14,569 nucleotides of DNA from an uncultured Pseudomonadota bacterium (lineage in GTDB: Bacteria; Pseudomonadota; Gammaproteobacteria; Steroidobacterales; Steroidobacteraceae), in NCBI GenBank assembly GCA_903910215.1, contig CAIVYV010000221.1, positions 1 to 14,569 of the forward strand, given 5' to 3'. The position numbers and the translations under genes were made by a program. Each line of letters begins with the position of its first letter. Positions within the stretch are counted from its first letter, which is position 1. The notes beneath the pieces were generated by a model, which was not told the DNA's origin, did no database searches, and worked only from the letters and a program-made list of their open reading frames with translations. Shown here piece by piece: positions 1-8,179 of this stretch.

Positions 1-336
1 ATCGATATCGTTCTGGTCGGGAGCCTCATCGTGATGGTGATGTTCTCCGGTTACGAGAACTTCGTGTCGCGACTCGACGTAGCACAAGATGGCGAAAAGC
101 TCGGCTGGTTAGGCAAGCTCGACGCAGGCACGCTGAAGCTCAAAGTCGCCGCGTCCATCGTCGCCATCTCATCCATCCATCTGTTGAAGGTGTTCATGGA
201 TGCCAAAACGATTCCGAACGACAAGATCTTCTGGTACGTGATGCTGCACCTGACCTTCGTCGTTTCTGCGCTGCTACTCGGCGTGCTTGATCGGATGTCT
301 TTTGCTGGGCATCGAGAACCAACCGAGTCAAAATAA
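1..336 (+). CDS. UPF0114 (YqhA-type) inner-membrane protein, 3' part
   Basis: The reading frame is open from the first base of the window, so the start lies upstream and about 111 C-terminal residues are present. The visible protein begins with a hydrophobic stretch followed by [14 protein letters not shown], which I recognise as the conserved segment of the UPF0114/YqhA family (usually about 165 residues). Two further membrane segments follow, around [17 protein letters not shown] and [19 protein letters not shown], then a short polar tail. Family members are small integral inner-membrane proteins with no established biochemical role. It converges on the MFS gene, with only 22 bases between the two stop codons, in which one arm of a hairpin falls. 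Family assignment is confident; function is unknown. Confidence 0.85.
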   Translation: MDIVLVGSLIVMVMFSGYENFVSRLDVAQDGEKLGWLGKLDAGTLKLKVAASIVAISSIHLLKVFMDAKTIPNDKIFWYVMLHLTFVVSALLLGVLDRMSFAGHREPTESK

Positions 337-341
337 TCGTC

Positions 342-368
342 GACGCTCTTGTCAGGTACTAGAGCGTC
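342..368. terminator. Possible bidirectional terminator hairpin between convergent genes
   Basis: GACGCTCT (342-349) and AGAGCGTC (361-368) form a perfect 8-bp inverted repeat with an 11-base loop. It sits between the UPF0114 stop codon and the last codons of the MFS gene, whose stop codon (359-361) partly overlaps the second arm. There is no proper T tract on the plus strand; on the minus strand the sequence after the stem is moderately T-rich (ATTATTTT). Position suggests transcription ending for two converging genes, but the hairpin is only moderately convincing. Confidence 0.4.
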
Positions 369-1633
369 TTCGGTCTAGTCCGTACCCAGATCGCGTAAGC
401 CAGCAGAAGCACGTTGGCCCCGGCCATGATGATGAACGGCGCTCCCGGACGCCAAGTGTCGAAAGCGATGCCGCCAATCTTGGAAATCGCCAAGATGCCG
501 AGAGCGCCGAAAAAGCCGACCATCCCGATGACGGCGCCTCGAATGGCGCCAGGCGCTTCCTGAGCGATCAAGACCTGCGAGGCGAGAATGCCACTCGCCT
601 GCCCTATACCTAGTAAAGCGGCTGCCCCGAAAGCAGTTGCTCCGACGGCCGGATCTGGCGTCAAGCCCATCCAACCATAACCGGCTACTGAAAGTACGGT
701 CGCCATAATGACCAAAGTGACGCGATCGATCTTGTCTGCGAGCCATCCGAAAAAGGGTGCCCATAACATCGCGCTACCCTGCACGATTCCGAAAAGAGCC
801 CCTTGTCTCGAGGTCGCTTCGGCTGCCGTTGCGCCGTCAGCCAACGCTGCAGATTGCACCCAAAGAGATAGAAACAACGCCACAATGACAAGGTCGGCGC
901 GTGCTGCGAAGGAGGCGGCATAGGCTAGGGCAATTCGCGGACGCTTGCCGGCACTCAGTCCTTGGCGCAGCAAGGTCATCAAAGGCAAACGCTCGGTCAC
1001 TTGCTCGGGTGCGCCTGGCTTCAATCCCAACATGATCAGAGCGCTCACAACGCACACCGCTGCAATAGTCAGATAGGCGAATCGGCCTGCATCGGTCTCT
1101 GTCGCTCCAAAACCTTGGTAAAGCGCCGGCAATCGGGTGAGCACTGCAAAAAACAGCAACGCGCCGACCGCATTCAAAAAGAATGAGATACCGGTCAGTT
1201 TGCCGCGATCGGCATCGATCGGATAATCGGCGAGTACCGTCGCCAACATGCCACCGAGAGCCGCGATACCGACTGCATAGATCAGCCGGTAGATCAGCAG
1301 TTGCCCTATGTCGTCAGCAAACGGATAGGCTGCGTAAGCAAGGCCTGTGATCAAAAATCCGACGATGTAGACCACTCGTCGTCCGACCCGATCAGACCAG
1401 GCGCCAAAAAGGCCGACGAAAAGCAATGTGACGATTTCCTGCCAGAACTGCAGATTACCGGAGACCACACCCCTCTCTCCAGGCGGCACACCGATATTGA
1501 CCTCGAGTAGATACGGCTGAAGTGCCGTTGCGTAGGTAAATATTCCGATGCTGACGAAAGCTGCCCAAAGATAAGCCGCTACATGTCCGCGCGTGACTCC
1601 CGGCATCAAACGCACGGGTCCAAACTTATTCAT
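359..1633 (-). CDS. Major facilitator superfamily transporter
   Basis: A 424-residue protein with the size and hydrophobic pattern of a 12-helix MFS carrier in the inner membrane. The diagnostic loop 2-3 motif is present as G-A-W-S-D-R-V-G-R-R at residues 77-86, and a degenerate second copy (GWLADKIDR) appears in the C-terminal half, as expected from the internal duplication. The start at 1633 is supported by GAGG (1641-1644), seven bases upstream, which overlaps the stop codon of the DoxX-like gene. It is therefore probably translated as the last gene of the unit that begins with glutathione reductase. The substrate cannot be read from the sequence; drug, sugar-acid or organic-acid transport are all possible. 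Confidence 0.85.
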   Translation of the reverse strand: MNKFGPVRLMPGVTRGHVAAYLWAAFVSIGIFTYATALQPYLLEVNIGVPPGERGVVSGNLQFWQEIVTLLFVGLFGAWSDRVGRRVVYIVGFLITGLAYAAYPFADDIGQLLIYRLIYAVGIAALGGMLATVLADYPIDADRGKLTGISFFLNAVGALLFFAVLTRLPALYQGFGATETDAGRFAYLTIAAVCVVSALIMLGLKPGAPEQVTERLPLMTLLRQGLSAGKRPRIALAYAASFAARADLVIVALFLSLWVQSAALADGATAAEATSRQGALFGIVQGSAMLWAPFFGWLADKIDRVTLVIMATVLSVAGYGWMGLTPDPAVGATAFGAAALLGIGQASGILASQVLIAQEAPGAIRGAVIGMVGFFGALGILAISKIGGIAFDTWRPGAPFIIMAGANVLLLAYAIWVRTRPKTL

Positions 1634-1642
1634 TGGAAAACC

Positions 1643-2086
1643 TCAGCCAAAGAAAATAGATTTTTGGTATCTGGCATGCAACCGCTTGTCGAGACCATGC
1701 CACCGCCCTGTAGGTACTACGACAAAAGGCAAGAACATCAAGGCCAGCACGATCAGGGAAGCATCGTAATACCCACCCGCTGCAAAGGCGAACATCATAG
1801 CCATGGCTCCTGCCGCAGCGCCTCGAGTCATGCATCCGAACAAAAGTCCCAGAGCAATCAATGTTTCACCCCAACAGACCAGCCATGCCAACGGCACGTA
1901 ATGTGGAATTCCGATGTTCTCAATAAACCAAGCACCGAAAGACTCTGGGTCGATTTCCTCGATCCGTTGAAGGAAGACACCCTTCAGGTGGTCGCTGGTG
2001 ATATAGCCCTGCTTCCATTTGTTGGCTGCCGCGCCGGCGAAAAAAAGTGCCAGCAAATATCTCAACGCCAGCAAGGCCAGTCTCAT
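1643..2086 (-). CDS. DoxX-like small integral membrane protein
   Basis: A 147-residue protein starting MRLALLALRYLLALFFAG. It has four probable membrane helices, a polar loop after the first helix (about residues 20-55), and a G-E-x-L-I-A-L-G-L-L-F-G-x-x-T-R segment typical of DoxX/DoxD-like proteins. I chose the ATG at 2086 rather than the upstream in-frame start at 2134: it overlaps the stop codon of the preceding lipoprotein gene in an ATGA and has GGGAGG six bases upstream (2093-2098). The DoxX family includes the small subunit of archaeal thiosulfate:quinone oxidoreductase and mycobacterial DoxX, which works with redox partners, but most bacterial members are uncharacterised. Its place behind glutathione reductase fits a thiol-redox role without proving it. 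Confidence 0.7.
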   Translation of the reverse strand: MRLALLALRYLLALFFAGAAANKWKQGYITSDHLKGVFLQRIEEIDPESFGAWFIENIGIPHYVPLAWLVCWGETLIALGLLFGCMTRGAAAGAMAMMFAFAAGGYYDASLIVLALMFLPFVVVPTGRWHGLDKRLHARYQKSIFFG

Positions 2087-2619
2087 GGGGCGCCTCCCGT
2101 TGGGAGCGACTTTTTCAAGAGCGATCGCAACCAACGATAGCCGTCACGACGAACCATCGCCCGACATTGACCAGCAATCTCACCCGCAAAGAACCAGTTA
2201 CCGTCACGCATATCGATAGTCGAATCCGGTAGCGTGATGAACCCAGTGACGAGGTCTACCTTGGCCGTTGCATACGGCACTAGCACTCGCGAGACGCTTC
2301 CCTGCTCGAGATAAATCGTCAGTGGTCGTCTGTCGTTTGTCTTTTGATGGAACCACTGGATTAAGTAATCCCAGATGGTGGCGATCTGCGCGAAGAACGA
2401 CTTCTCTCTCAGCCGATAGAGTCGAAACTCCGACTCCACCGACTGACCGGTTCGCGTGCACTGCAGGAAGTCATCGCAAGTCGTGCAAAGCAGATTGATT
2501 TTGATCTGCAGCTGCTCGGCAGGGATAGGTGGCGACTGACGGGAACAGCCGATCGCCCATAACGGCAACAACAGGGTCAAAAAAACCATCTTGCGTGCTC
2601 GTCCGACTGCGCACCTCAT
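2083..2619 (-). CDS. Putative lipoprotein of unknown function with a CxxC motif
   Basis: About 178 residues when started at the ATG at 2619; this gives a signal peptide with a basic start (MRCAVGRARK), a hydrophobic core and a lipobox-like W-A-I-G-C with Cys25 as lipidation site. An in-frame ATG at 2589 and one at 2694 are alternatives; the latter would put about 50 residues before the lipobox and is unlikely. The mature part has a C-T-T-C motif (Cys45, Cys48) plus Cys54, then mixed charged and hydrophobic sequence with several Trp and Arg, ending basic. I do not recognise a family. It lies between glutathione reductase (84 bases from its stop) and the DoxX-like gene, which it overlaps by 4 bases. 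The CxxC could be redox-active or metal-binding. Confidence 0.65.
   Translation of the reverse strand: MRCAVGRARKMVFLTLLLPLWAIGCSRQSPPIPAEQLQIKINLLCTTCDDFLQCTRTGQSVESEFRLYRLREKSFFAQIATIWDYLIQWFHQKTNDRRPLTIYLEQGSVSRVLVPYATAKVDLVTGFITLPDSTIDMRDGNWFFAGEIAGQCRAMVRRDGYRWLRSLLKKSLPTGGAP
2093..2098 (-). promoter_or_regulatory. Ribosome binding site fixing the DoxX-like start
   Basis: GGGAGG on the minus strand, six bases before the ATG at 2086. It lies inside the end of the lipoprotein gene and decides for the short DoxX-like protein against the longer reading starting at 2134. Confidence 0.7.
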
Positions 2620-2702
2620 GATGCCATTGCGCGGTCGGGACCGTTGCAAGTCAACGACGAGCTTCCCCGGCGTGTACCTTGCGGACAGCAGCACATCCAG
2701 CC

Positions 2703-4058
2703 CTAACGCATCGTTACGAATTCTTCGGCGCTGGTGGGATGGATAGCGACGGTGTCGTCGAAATCGCGCTTGGTCGCACCCATGCGAACAGCCACAGCAA
2801 AACCTTGCAGCATTTCGTCAGCGCCAGCGCCAATCACGTGACACCCGACGATCCGCTCGTCTGCGCCGACAGTCACGAGCTTCATTTCAGCGCGCGGCTT
2901 GCGTGGCGTCAGAGCGTGGTACATCGGCACGAAGCCGGAGGTATACACCTTGACGCCTTGTGGGCCATGACGATCGATAGCTTCGCTTTCGCTGAGACCT
3001 ACGGTGCCGATCGGTGGATGACTGAAGACCACCGTTGGAATGTTGCTGTAGTCCAGATGGCGCCCTGTCATGCCACCCCAAAGGCGGTCGGCAAGGCGGC
3101 GTCCAGCTGCTATTGCAACGGGAGTCAGCTGGGCCTGCCCCGTGACATCACCGATGGCATACAAATCTTTTACCGGCGTCTCTTGATAGCGATCAACGGG
3201 TATGAACCCACGACTGTCCAGCCGGATACCCGCTCGATCGAGTGCCAGACTCTCAACCATCGGCTCCCGTCCGATAGCCCAAATAACCGAATCGAAGGGG
3301 CCAGCCTGCCGACCGTCATCAAACAACAGCCGCAGCGCACCGTTGGCATCGCGTTCAAGCGCGCGAGGTGCGGCGTGGTCAACTAGGGCAATGCCCTCAT
3401 CACGCATGATTTTCATGAGCGCGTCAGACAACATCGAGTCGAAGTGACGTAGCACCCGATCGCGACGAAAAGCCAGCGTGACTTTGCTGCCCAAGGCGTG
3501 CAGGACACCAGCGAGTTCGACGGCGATGTAACCACTGCCCACGACAGCCGTGCGAGACGGTAAATGATCCAACTCAAAGAATCCGTCTGAGGTGATACCG
3601 TGCTCACTTCCAGGAATCTTCGGCAACATGGGTCGACCGCCCGTTGCAATCACCACCCGCGATGCTTCGAACACATCGTCACCGACTCGTACCTCATGCG
3701 AGGAAACAAAAACTGCCTTGCCGCGAATCAACTCGATATTCTTTGCGGCCAGATTACGCTCGTAGATACCATTCAATCGAACAATGTAGGCATCTCGAGC
3801 GCGACGGAGTGCCGACCAATCATGGCCGCGATACTCGATATCAAATCCGTAATGCGGAGCGTCTCCAGCGGCTTCTGCGATATGTGCTGCATTCCACATC
3901 ACCTTCTTGGGAACGCAGCCGACATTGACGCAGGTTCCACCCAACCGGGCCGATTCGGCCAGTAACACCTTGGCTCCGTACTGGGCAGCACGCTGTGCGC
4001 AGGCCAAGCCGCCGCTACCGCCACCGATGACGATCAAGTCGAAATTTTTTCTGCTCAT
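2703..4058 (-). CDS. gor: Glutathione-disulfide reductase
   Basis: A 451-residue cytoplasmic flavoenzyme that reduces glutathione disulfide with NADPH. The N-terminal FAD-binding GGGSGG motif is at residues 12-17, the redox-active disulfide lies in [13 protein letters not shown] with Cys43 and Cys48, and the NADPH-binding GSGYIA is at 174-179. Arginines at 198, 199, 201 and 204 match the NADP-selective positions of glutathione reductases rather than NAD-dependent dihydrolipoamide dehydrogenases. The C-terminus carries the catalytic dyad in HPTSAEE (His440, Glu445). Length equals that of E. coli Gor (about 450). It is divergent from exonuclease III with 36 bases between the start codons and is the first gene of a minus-strand unit with a lipoprotein, a DoxX-like protein and an MFS transporter. 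No clear OxyR site could be picked out in the short gap. Confidence 0.95.
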   Translation of the reverse strand: MSRKNFDLIVIGGGSGGLACAQRAAQYGAKVLLAESARLGGTCVNVGCVPKKVMWNAAHIAEAAGDAPHYGFDIEYRGHDWSALRRARDAYIVRLNGIYERNLAAKNIELIRGKAVFVSSHEVRVGDDVFEASRVVIATGGRPMLPKIPGSEHGITSDGFFELDHLPSRTAVVGSGYIAVELAGVLHALGSKVTLAFRRDRVLRHFDSMLSDALMKIMRDEGIALVDHAAPRALERDANGALRLLFDDGRQAGPFDSVIWAIGREPMVESLALDRAGIRLDSRGFIPVDRYQETPVKDLYAIGDVTGQAQLTPVAIAAGRRLADRLWGGMTGRHLDYSNIPTVVFSHPPIGTVGLSESEAIDRHGPQGVKVYTSGFVPMYHALTPRKPRAEMKLVTVGADERIVGCHVIGAGADEMLQGFAVAVRMGATKRDFDDTVAIHPTSAEEFVTMR

Positions 4059-4094
4059 GACCGCTATCGTACACAGGTCGTTTAACCTAGGCAG

Positions 4095-4871
4095 ATGTCA
4101 CAGATCACCATCGCCACCTGGAACGTCAACTCGCTGCGCGTGCGATTACCTCAATTGGCCGCGTGGGTCGCCGAGAGCAAACCAGATGTCATCGCCCTAC
4201 AAGAGACCAAACTGCCGGATCCGGATTTTCCGGCAGCAGAAATCGACGCACTTGGCTACCAGTGCGCCTATAGCGGTCAGCGCACATATAACGGAGTCGC
4301 CGTGCTCTCGCGTCAACCCATCGAAGTTCTAGCGACCGGCATTCCAGGCTTCGACGATGAGCAGCGGCGCGTACTCGCCGTCCGTACCGCTGGGCTCGTG
4401 GTCGTCAATCTCTATGTTCCGAATGGGCAGGCGCCTGACTCTGACAAGTACGCCTACAAGCTGCGCTGGCTCGAGGCGCTGCAGCAATGGCTAGAGTCGC
4501 TTTTACACACCGAGAAACACGTGGTGGTGTTGGGTGACTTCAATATCGCACCGGAGGACCGTGATGTTCACGATCCGGCCGCCTGGGCTGGTCACGTGCA
4601 TGTGAGCGAACCCGAACGCAACGCCTATCGGCGTTTACTGCAGGCAGGATTGGTGGACGTTTTCCGGCAGTTCGAGCAGCCGGAAAAATCGTACAGTTGG
4701 TGGGACTATCGCGCAGCAGGCTTTCGTCGCAATGCGGGGCTGCGTATCGATTTGATTCTGGCTTCGAGCGCCCTGGCACAACAGTGCGTCGCTGCTCGTA
4801 TCGACAAAGAGCCGCGTCGCGCTGAGAGACCTTCTGATCACACGCCGGTGCTGGCGAAATTCACGCTCTAA
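4095..4871 (+). CDS. xthA: Exodeoxyribonuclease III
   Basis: A 258-residue Mg-dependent AP endonuclease and 3'-5' exonuclease of base-excision repair, acting on chromosomal DNA. The exonuclease-endonuclease-phosphatase fold is marked by WNVNSLR (Asn10), LQETK (Glu37, metal ligand), [15 protein letters not shown] (Asp148 and Asn150), RIDLIL (Asp219) and the terminal PSDHTPV (Asp248, His249). All expected catalytic residues are present and the length is close to E. coli ExoIII (268). The ATG at 4095 is preceded by a weak AGG and follows the divergent gor start by 36 bases, so the two genes likely share a promoter region. Its TAA stop overlaps the TAG stop of the convergent peptidase gene by 4 bases, with no terminator visible. 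Confidence 0.95.
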   Translation: MSQITIATWNVNSLRVRLPQLAAWVAESKPDVIALQETKLPDPDFPAAEIDALGYQCAYSGQRTYNGVAVLSRQPIEVLATGIPGFDDEQRRVLAVRTAGLVVVNLYVPNGQAPDSDKYAYKLRWLEALQQWLESLLHTEKHVVVLGDFNIAPEDRDVHDPAAWAGHVHVSEPERNAYRRLLQAGLVDVFRQFEQPEKSYSWWDYRAAGFRRNAGLRIDLILASSALAQQCVAARIDKEPRRAERPSDHTPVLAKFTL

Positions 4872-5560
4872 CGTCGATTATCAAAGTCGACCGTATCGAT
4901 ATCTTCCACGTAACGTGCGTGCAACATATCAACGTTGTCGATCAGCCACTCGACACCATCGATATCACTCGCTCGCCAGGCCTCGAGCAGAACTGCTGGT
5001 GTCATCTGTCGTAAAGCAGGTACCGAGATCGGCGCGTAACTCAAGTGCCAAGGTTCGGGGCTCACACCCGCACGCTCGCTGACATACGGTCGGAAGAATC
5101 CGAAACCGGCCATGTTCTCCGATAGCCAGGTATTCAGAGCAGCGTGAGGCCCATCACCAAGATATGCCGCCGGCACGAGTTCGACAGTCGCCCCAGAAGC
5201 CAAAGCGCTGCGGTCGATTACATCGATATCGCTACCCCAGTGGTGACGACTGGCGCCTGGTATCGCCGACCAGCACAGAATGGCGTTGATGCGATCCGCC
5301 GCTGGCCAATCGCGCAAATCGAGCGGTCGGCCTTGTCTATCCAGTACGGGCCGTTCACCGCGAAATTTACCGTTCCATATCGAACGCTGTCTGCCGAAGT
5401 CGCGAAAGGATGAAACCGCGACCAAGTCATGATCCGCCGCCCTAGCGGCATCGCGCAGATCGAGAAACGGCTGCACCACATCCCGATGCAGCACGCAGCC
5501 CAAAGCACCCAAATCTATAACGTGCGAGCGTGCTCGTCCCGTCAACTCATCGGCTGTCAC
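4868..5560 (-). CDS. M15 family (VanY-like) metallopeptidase, probable D,D-carboxypeptidase
   Basis: A 230-residue protein with the zinc-site pattern of M15B peptidases: S-R-H-H-W-G-S-D-I-D at residues 104-113 (His106 and Asp113 as ligands) and E-P-W-H at 169-172 (Glu169 catalytic base, His172 third ligand). An SSFRDFGRQ segment at 50-58 corresponds to the conserved substrate-binding arginine region of the family. Such enzymes cut D-Ala-D-Ala or related peptidoglycan peptides. No signal peptide or membrane helix is visible, so as annotated it would stay in the cytoplasm. The start is a GTG at 5560 overlapping the TGA of the upstream FrnE-like gene (GTGA), indicating coupled translation. The 3' end overlaps the xthA stop. 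Family is confident, exact substrate is not. Confidence 0.87.
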   Translation of the reverse strand: MTADELTGRARSHVIDLGALGCVLHRDVVQPFLDLRDAARAADHDLVAVSSFRDFGRQRSIWNGKFRGERPVLDRQGRPLDLRDWPAADRINAILCWSAIPGASRHHWGSDIDVIDRSALASGATVELVPAAYLGDGPHAALNTWLSENMAGFGFFRPYVSERAGVSPEPWHLSYAPISVPALRQMTPAVLLEAWRASDIDGVEWLIDNVDMLHARYVEDIDTVDFDNRR

Positions 5561-6213
5561 GAATTGCGAGCCTGCACGAGAACCGAATCCATCGCGCGCT
5601 CGAACACCTCCACTGGCTGCGCACCAGAAAATCCAGTGCGCCGATCGAAAATGAAGGTCGGCACGCCGGACACATTCCAGCGAGCGGCAAGCGATTCGAG
5701 CGCCTGCACTTCGGCATGCAGGGTTGGATCATCGAGCACCGCTGCGGCGGCGATGCCCTCTAGACCTACGCGTGTTGCCAACTCGACGAGACAGCTCGGA
5801 TCGGCGATATCCAAGCCCTCGCTGAAGTAGGCCTCGAACAAGACTCGAGTCAAACGAGTCTGCACCTCGGGATTAATGCGGCGCGCATACGCCAACAATA
5901 CATGTGCACGCCGAGTGTTCGGCATGCGTTGAATACCGGTGAAATTGAACCGGATACCCTCCTGCTCGCCAATCTGCTGGAGCTGACGCTGAGCGTCGGC
6001 AAACCGATTTACATCGCCGAAACGCTCGAGCAGATATTCCGCTCGCGGGCGGCCCTCGGGCGGCATGGCCGGATTCAGCTCGAACGGCAACCAGATGACC
6101 TCGACGGGAATCTCCGGTCGCCTCGCGAGTGCAGCCGCGAGGCGACTCTGCCCAACGAAGCACCATGGGCAAACGATGTCGGAAAAAATTTCGATGCGCA
6201 CGATGGCGAGCAT
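5557..6213 (-). CDS. DsbA-fold oxidoreductase, FrnE/2-hydroxychromene-2-carboxylate isomerase family
   Basis: A 218-residue thioredoxin-fold protein with an inserted helical domain. RIEIFSDIVCPWCFVG near the N-terminus holds a C-P-W-C active site (Cys15 and Cys18 in this numbering), and SGVPTFIF near the C-terminus supplies the cis-proline (Pro185). The closing GAQPVEVFERA is typical of FrnE-like members. There is no signal peptide, so it is likely cytoplasmic, as FrnE of Deinococcus is thought to be; the family links to disulfide chemistry and oxidative stress. I took the ATG at 6213; a GTG at 6201 would give MRIEIFSD, closer to the usual family start. Neither has a good ribosome binding site. 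It is divergent from yheS (28 bases) and overlaps the downstream peptidase by 4 bases. Confidence 0.87.
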   Translation of the reverse strand: MLAIVRIEIFSDIVCPWCFVGQSRLAAALARRPEIPVEVIWLPFELNPAMPPEGRPRAEYLLERFGDVNRFADAQRQLQQIGEQEGIRFNFTGIQRMPNTRRAHVLLAYARRINPEVQTRLTRVLFEAYFSEGLDIADPSCLVELATRVGLEGIAAAAVLDDPTLHAEVQALESLAARWNVSGVPTFIFDRRTGFSGAQPVEVFERAMDSVLVQARNS

Positions 6214-6228
6214 ACACAAGCAGTCGCG

Positions 6229-6234
6229 TAGAAT
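6229..6234 (+). promoter_or_regulatory. Possible -10 element for a leaderless yheS mRNA
   Basis: TAGAAT matches the sigma70 -10 consensus in five of six positions and ends seven bases before the yheS GTG at 6242, which would place the transcription start at or next to the start codon. No convincing -35 is visible at the usual distance (the region reads about GGCGAGCA), and no ribosome binding site is present between it and the GTG. Confidence 0.35.
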
Positions 6235-6241
6235 CGCGCCC

Positions 6242-8149
6242 GTGATTCACTTGCGAAATGTCCGGCTCCGGCGTGGCCCTGAGCCCCTCCTCGACTCCGC
6301 CACTGCGAGCATTTTGCGTGGCGAGAAAGTCGGCATCGTCGGCCGTAACGGTAGTGGCAAATCGTCGTTACTCGCGCTGATCAAGGGCGAACTGACACCA
6401 GATCAAGGTAACCTGGAGATACCAGGCGGCTTGACCTTTGCCGCCGTGACTCAGGAGTTACCCGACTCGGATCGACCCGTCATCGAGCACGTCATCGATG
6501 GCGACATTACCTTGCGCCGCTGCGAGCAGATTCTCGCCGAAGCGGAACGTCGCGAGGATGGCATTCAGCATGCCCAAGCTTTGGCGGATTTCGATCAACT
6601 CGGCGGCTATACAGCGCGGAGTCGAGCCGCCGCCCTGCTCGATGGGCTCGGTTTCGATTCCAAACGTATCGATCAGCCGATCAAGGAATTTTCCGGCGGA
6701 TTGCGCATGCGAGCCAATCTCGCCAAGGCGCTCATGTGTCCCTCGGACGTCCTGCTTCTCGACGAACCCACAAACCACCTCGATCTCGATGCCGTGCTGT
6801 GGCTCGAACGCTGGCTGCAAAGTTATCCAGGCACACTGTTGTTGGTGTCGCATGATCGGGACTTTCTCGATGCCGTCATCAACCGCGTCCTGCATGTCAG
6901 TCTCGGCACACTCTCCGCGTACAGCGGTAACTTCTCCGATTTCGAAACACAACGCGCAGCACGACTCGCTCAGCAACAAGCGCAGAATGAAAAAATTCGT
7001 CGTGAAGCCGACCATGTTCGCAGCTTCGTGGAGCGATTCCGAGCCAAAGCCAGCAAGGCCAGACAGGCGCAGAGCCGATTGAAGTGGCTGGAGCGATTGC
7101 CAACTCTAGTCACGCAACGGGTCGAACACACGTTCGACTGGCAATTTCTCGAACCGCGTAAGCTCCCGGTTCCGCTCGTGTCACTCGATCGAATCTCTGC
7201 CGGATACGGCGATCAAGTCATCATCGACGACTTTTCGCTCTCCATTCCACCGGGTGCGCGCATCGGGATCCTCGGACGAAACGGTGCCGGTAAGTCCACG
7301 CTTATCAAAAGTATCGCGGGGCAACTAGCGCCGCTCGGCGGAACGGTCACGACTGCACCAGATATCGAAGTAGGCTTTTTTGCGCAGCTCGAGGTCGACC
7401 AACTCGACGCATCCAGTACTGCCATCCTCGAACTCACGCGTCGCGGCGGTGCGGTGGTCGCTCAATGGCCTGAGCAACAGAAGCGCGATCATCTCGGCTC
7501 TTTCGGATTCAAGGGCGATAGAGTCTTTGAATCAGTCAAACATTTTTCGGGTGGTGAACGCGCTCGACTGTCACTCGCCATTCTCGTCGCACGTCGACCT
7601 AATCTGTTGCTTTTGGACGAACCGACCAACCACCTCGACCTCGAAATGCGTGATTCGTTGCTGCTCGCGCTGCAGGAGTTTTCTGGCGCAGTCATCCTCG
7701 TATCGCACGACCGAGGTTTGCTCGGAAGTGTTTGCGATGAGTTCTGGTTGGTTCGCGATGGCGCTGCAACCCGCTTTGATGGCGATCTACAGGACTATGC
7801 GCAATCGTTGGCTCGCGATGCGCGCTCCTCGGGGCAGTCAAACACGAGTCGTCGCAGCGAGGAAGGAGTTGATCGTCGCGAACAGCGTCGGCGTGATGCA
7901 GCAGCCCGTCAACAGTTGGCATCGTTGCGTACCGAGTTCAAAAATATCGAGAAAGAGCTTGAGCGCCTCACGATGCAGAGGCGGGAACTGGAACAGCAGA
8001 TGCTGGATTCGGCCTCGTTCAACGCCAACGATTCCGCCGTGCGCGCAGTGCCACAACGCCTAGGCGCGGTGATCAAGCAAATCGAAACTCTCGAGGAGCG
8101 TTGGCTGGAGATCGGCGCCCAACTCGAATCGGCAGGCTCGCAGAATTGA
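6242..8149 (+). CDS. yheS: ABC-F family ATPase YheS
   Basis: A soluble twin-ATPase of 635 residues when begun at GTG 6242 (MIHLRNVRLRRG), the position at which ABC-F proteins start; the open frame continues upstream to 6065 but that part overlaps the divergent gene. Domain 1 has Walker A GRNGSGKSS (about 34-42), signature FSGG (about 150) and Walker B LLLDEPTNHLD (about 170). Next comes the linker typical of the family, then domain 2 with GRNGAGKST (about 344), FSGGERARLS (about 436) and LLLLDEPTNHLDL (about 456). A C-terminal basic coiled coil (about 540-605) and the overall length match YheS (about 637) rather than Uup or EttA. ABC-F proteins act on ribosomes; YheS has been implicated in relieving translational stalling. 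No glycine-rich membrane domain is present. Confidence 0.93.
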   Translation: MIHLRNVRLRRGPEPLLDSATASILRGEKVGIVGRNGSGKSSLLALIKGELTPDQGNLEIPGGLTFAAVTQELPDSDRPVIEHVIDGDITLRRCEQILAEAERREDGIQHAQALADFDQLGGYTARSRAAALLDGLGFDSKRIDQPIKEFSGGLRMRANLAKALMCPSDVLLLDEPTNHLDLDAVLWLERWLQSYPGTLLLVSHDRDFLDAVINRVLHVSLGTLSAYSGNFSDFETQRAARLAQQQAQNEKIRREADHVRSFVERFRAKASKARQAQSRLKWLERLPTLVTQRVEHTFDWQFLEPRKLPVPLVSLDRISAGYGDQVIIDDFSLSIPPGARIGILGRNGAGKSTLIKSIAGQLAPLGGTVTTAPDIEVGFFAQLEVDQLDASSTAILELTRRGGAVVAQWPEQQKRDHLGSFGFKGDRVFESVKHFSGGERARLSLAILVARRPNLLLLDEPTNHLDLEMRDSLLLALQEFSGAVILVSHDRGLLGSVCDEFWLVRDGAATRFDGDLQDYAQSLARDARSSGQSNTSRRSEEGVDRREQRRRDAAARQQLASLRTEFKNIEKELERLTMQRRELEQQMLDSASFNANDSAVRAVPQRLGAVIKQIETLEERWLEIGAQLESAGSQN

Positions 8150-8179
8150 CGATAGACGCCCTCGTGGGCGCCGAGAACT

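Noticed and set aside
2679..3386. A 235-codon open frame on the plus strand, antisense to gor
   Set aside because: It lies fully opposite gor, whose motifs are complete, and its own product shows no recognisable domain or sensible hydrophobicity pattern. Such mirror frames are common in GC-rich DNA.
6065..6241. Upstream extension of the yheS frame to an ATG at 6065
   Set aside because: It would add 59 residues unlike any ABC-F N-terminus and overlap the FrnE-like gene by about 150 bases. The GTG at 6242 aligns with the usual family start.
6458..7015. A 185-codon minus-strand frame opposite yheS
   Set aside because: Fully antisense to the first ATPase domain; no motif and no ribosome binding site that stands out.
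7380..8063. A 227-codon plus-strand frame inside yheS
   Set aside because: It is a shifted frame of yheS, rich in Ser, Arg and Cys as typical of frame shadows, and yheS is intact from end to end.
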